From Pseudomonadota bacterium (GTDB lineage: Bacteria > Desulfobacterota > Syntrophorhabdia > Syntrophorhabdales > Syntrophorhabdaceae): a stretch of DNA of 34,555 nt. The notes under the pieces are model-generated. The model did not search any database. It saw nothing but the letters and a program-made list of their open reading frames with translations, and was not told the origin of the DNA. Every line of letters begins with the position of its first letter. Positions within the stretch are counted from its first letter, which is position 1. Below, piece after piece: positions 34,476 to 34,555 of this stretch. The translations under genes were made by a program, and so were the position numbers. The stretch covers positions 1 through 34,555 of the forward strand of contig JAPLKB010000013.1 of NCBI GenBank assembly GCA_026388275.1. Direction: 5' to 3'.

Positions 34476-34555
34476 TCATACATCACGATATGGTACTTTA
34501 CCCTTATATACAGCATGTGCGATAAGAAGCAATTTTCTCATTGCAGCAATAACGG
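34476..34555 (-). mobile_element. IS110-family transposase, 3' end only
   Basis: Running in from the right edge on the minus strand, the frame reads VIAAMRKLLLIAHAVYKGKV and ends PYRDV before a TGA at 34476. This is the typical C-terminus of IS110/IS116 (DEDD-type) transposases: A-A-M-R-K-L-L-x-I-A-x-x-V-x-K-x-x-x-P-(F/Y). The rest of the element lies outside the window. The element end is probably within about 60 nt beyond the stop, near 34415-34440. These elements use a bridge RNA from a non-coding end to choose targets. Confidence 0.75.

Noticed and set aside
1-34555. CRISPR arrays, tRNA and rRNA genes
   Set aside because: No regularly spaced direct repeats of CRISPR type and no tRNA- or rRNA-like sequence were noticed by eye. 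The only short tandem arrays are the heptamers at 23502 and 28007. A tRNAscan/Infernal run would settle this.

Overview
The window reads as a chromosomal segment of a Gram-negative anaerobe, most likely a Desulfobacterota/Syntrophia-type (former Deltaproteobacteria) lineage. This is a guess from gene content and arrangement: a DUF1844 gene beside htrA, a long one-directional coaD-nfeD-slipin-dac-coaBC-htrA run, and a sigma-54 two-component system beside kdp. No rRNA or tRNA gene was seen that could fix the taxonomy.

Region 1 (1-8400, minus strand) is a high-affinity K+ uptake locus. A sensor kinase gene is followed by a 27-codon microprotein, kdpF, kdpA, kdpB and the start of kdpC, all tightly spaced. 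No KdpD/KdpE pair is present. The kinase is a HAMP-PAS-HisKA protein, and the response regulator upstream is an NtrC-type sigma-54 activator with an intact GAFTGA loop. A canonical GG-N10-GC sigma-54 promoter lies just before the kinase gene, with inverted repeats 90-150 bp upstream that could be activator sites. Between regulator and kinase lie an exported isochorismatase-like protein lacking the usual Cys and an internally deleted VapC/PIN toxin remnant.

Region 2 (8400-11460) holds a P-loop kinase-CYTH fusion gene, then purB behind a strong sigma-70 promoter and ahead of a perfect hairpin. Two copies of a degenerate intergenic repeat occur here; a third lies before rsmD.

Region 3 (11500-21840, plus strand) is an accessory island: fic, radC-like, hsdM, hsdS, hsdR and a YgjP-type metallopeptidase, with hsdMSR and the peptidase gene overlapping or nearly so. 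An exact 18-bp sequence occurs in inverted orientation at both edges (11572-11589 and 21818-21835), suggesting one transferred unit. The fic leader carries a three-site TTTGCAG array, a candidate operator.

Region 4 (21840-30400, minus strand) is a housekeeping operon in transcription order: ArsA-like ATPase, rsmD, coaD, nfeD, slipin, D,D-carboxypeptidase, coaBC, htrA, DUF1844. Several genes overlap by 1-4 nt. It joins coenzyme A synthesis, envelope protein quality control and peptidoglycan trimming.

Region 5 (30500-34555) is a second accessory stretch: a hicAB toxin-antitoxin pair with a 14-bp palindrome at its start, a large protein with a C-terminal Mrr-type nuclease domain, a DUF2971 protein, and the 3' end of an IS110-family transposase with an outward-facing -35 box. 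The most unusual items are the sigma-54-wired kdp locus with its microprotein, and the inverted-repeat-bounded restriction island with its candidate operator.
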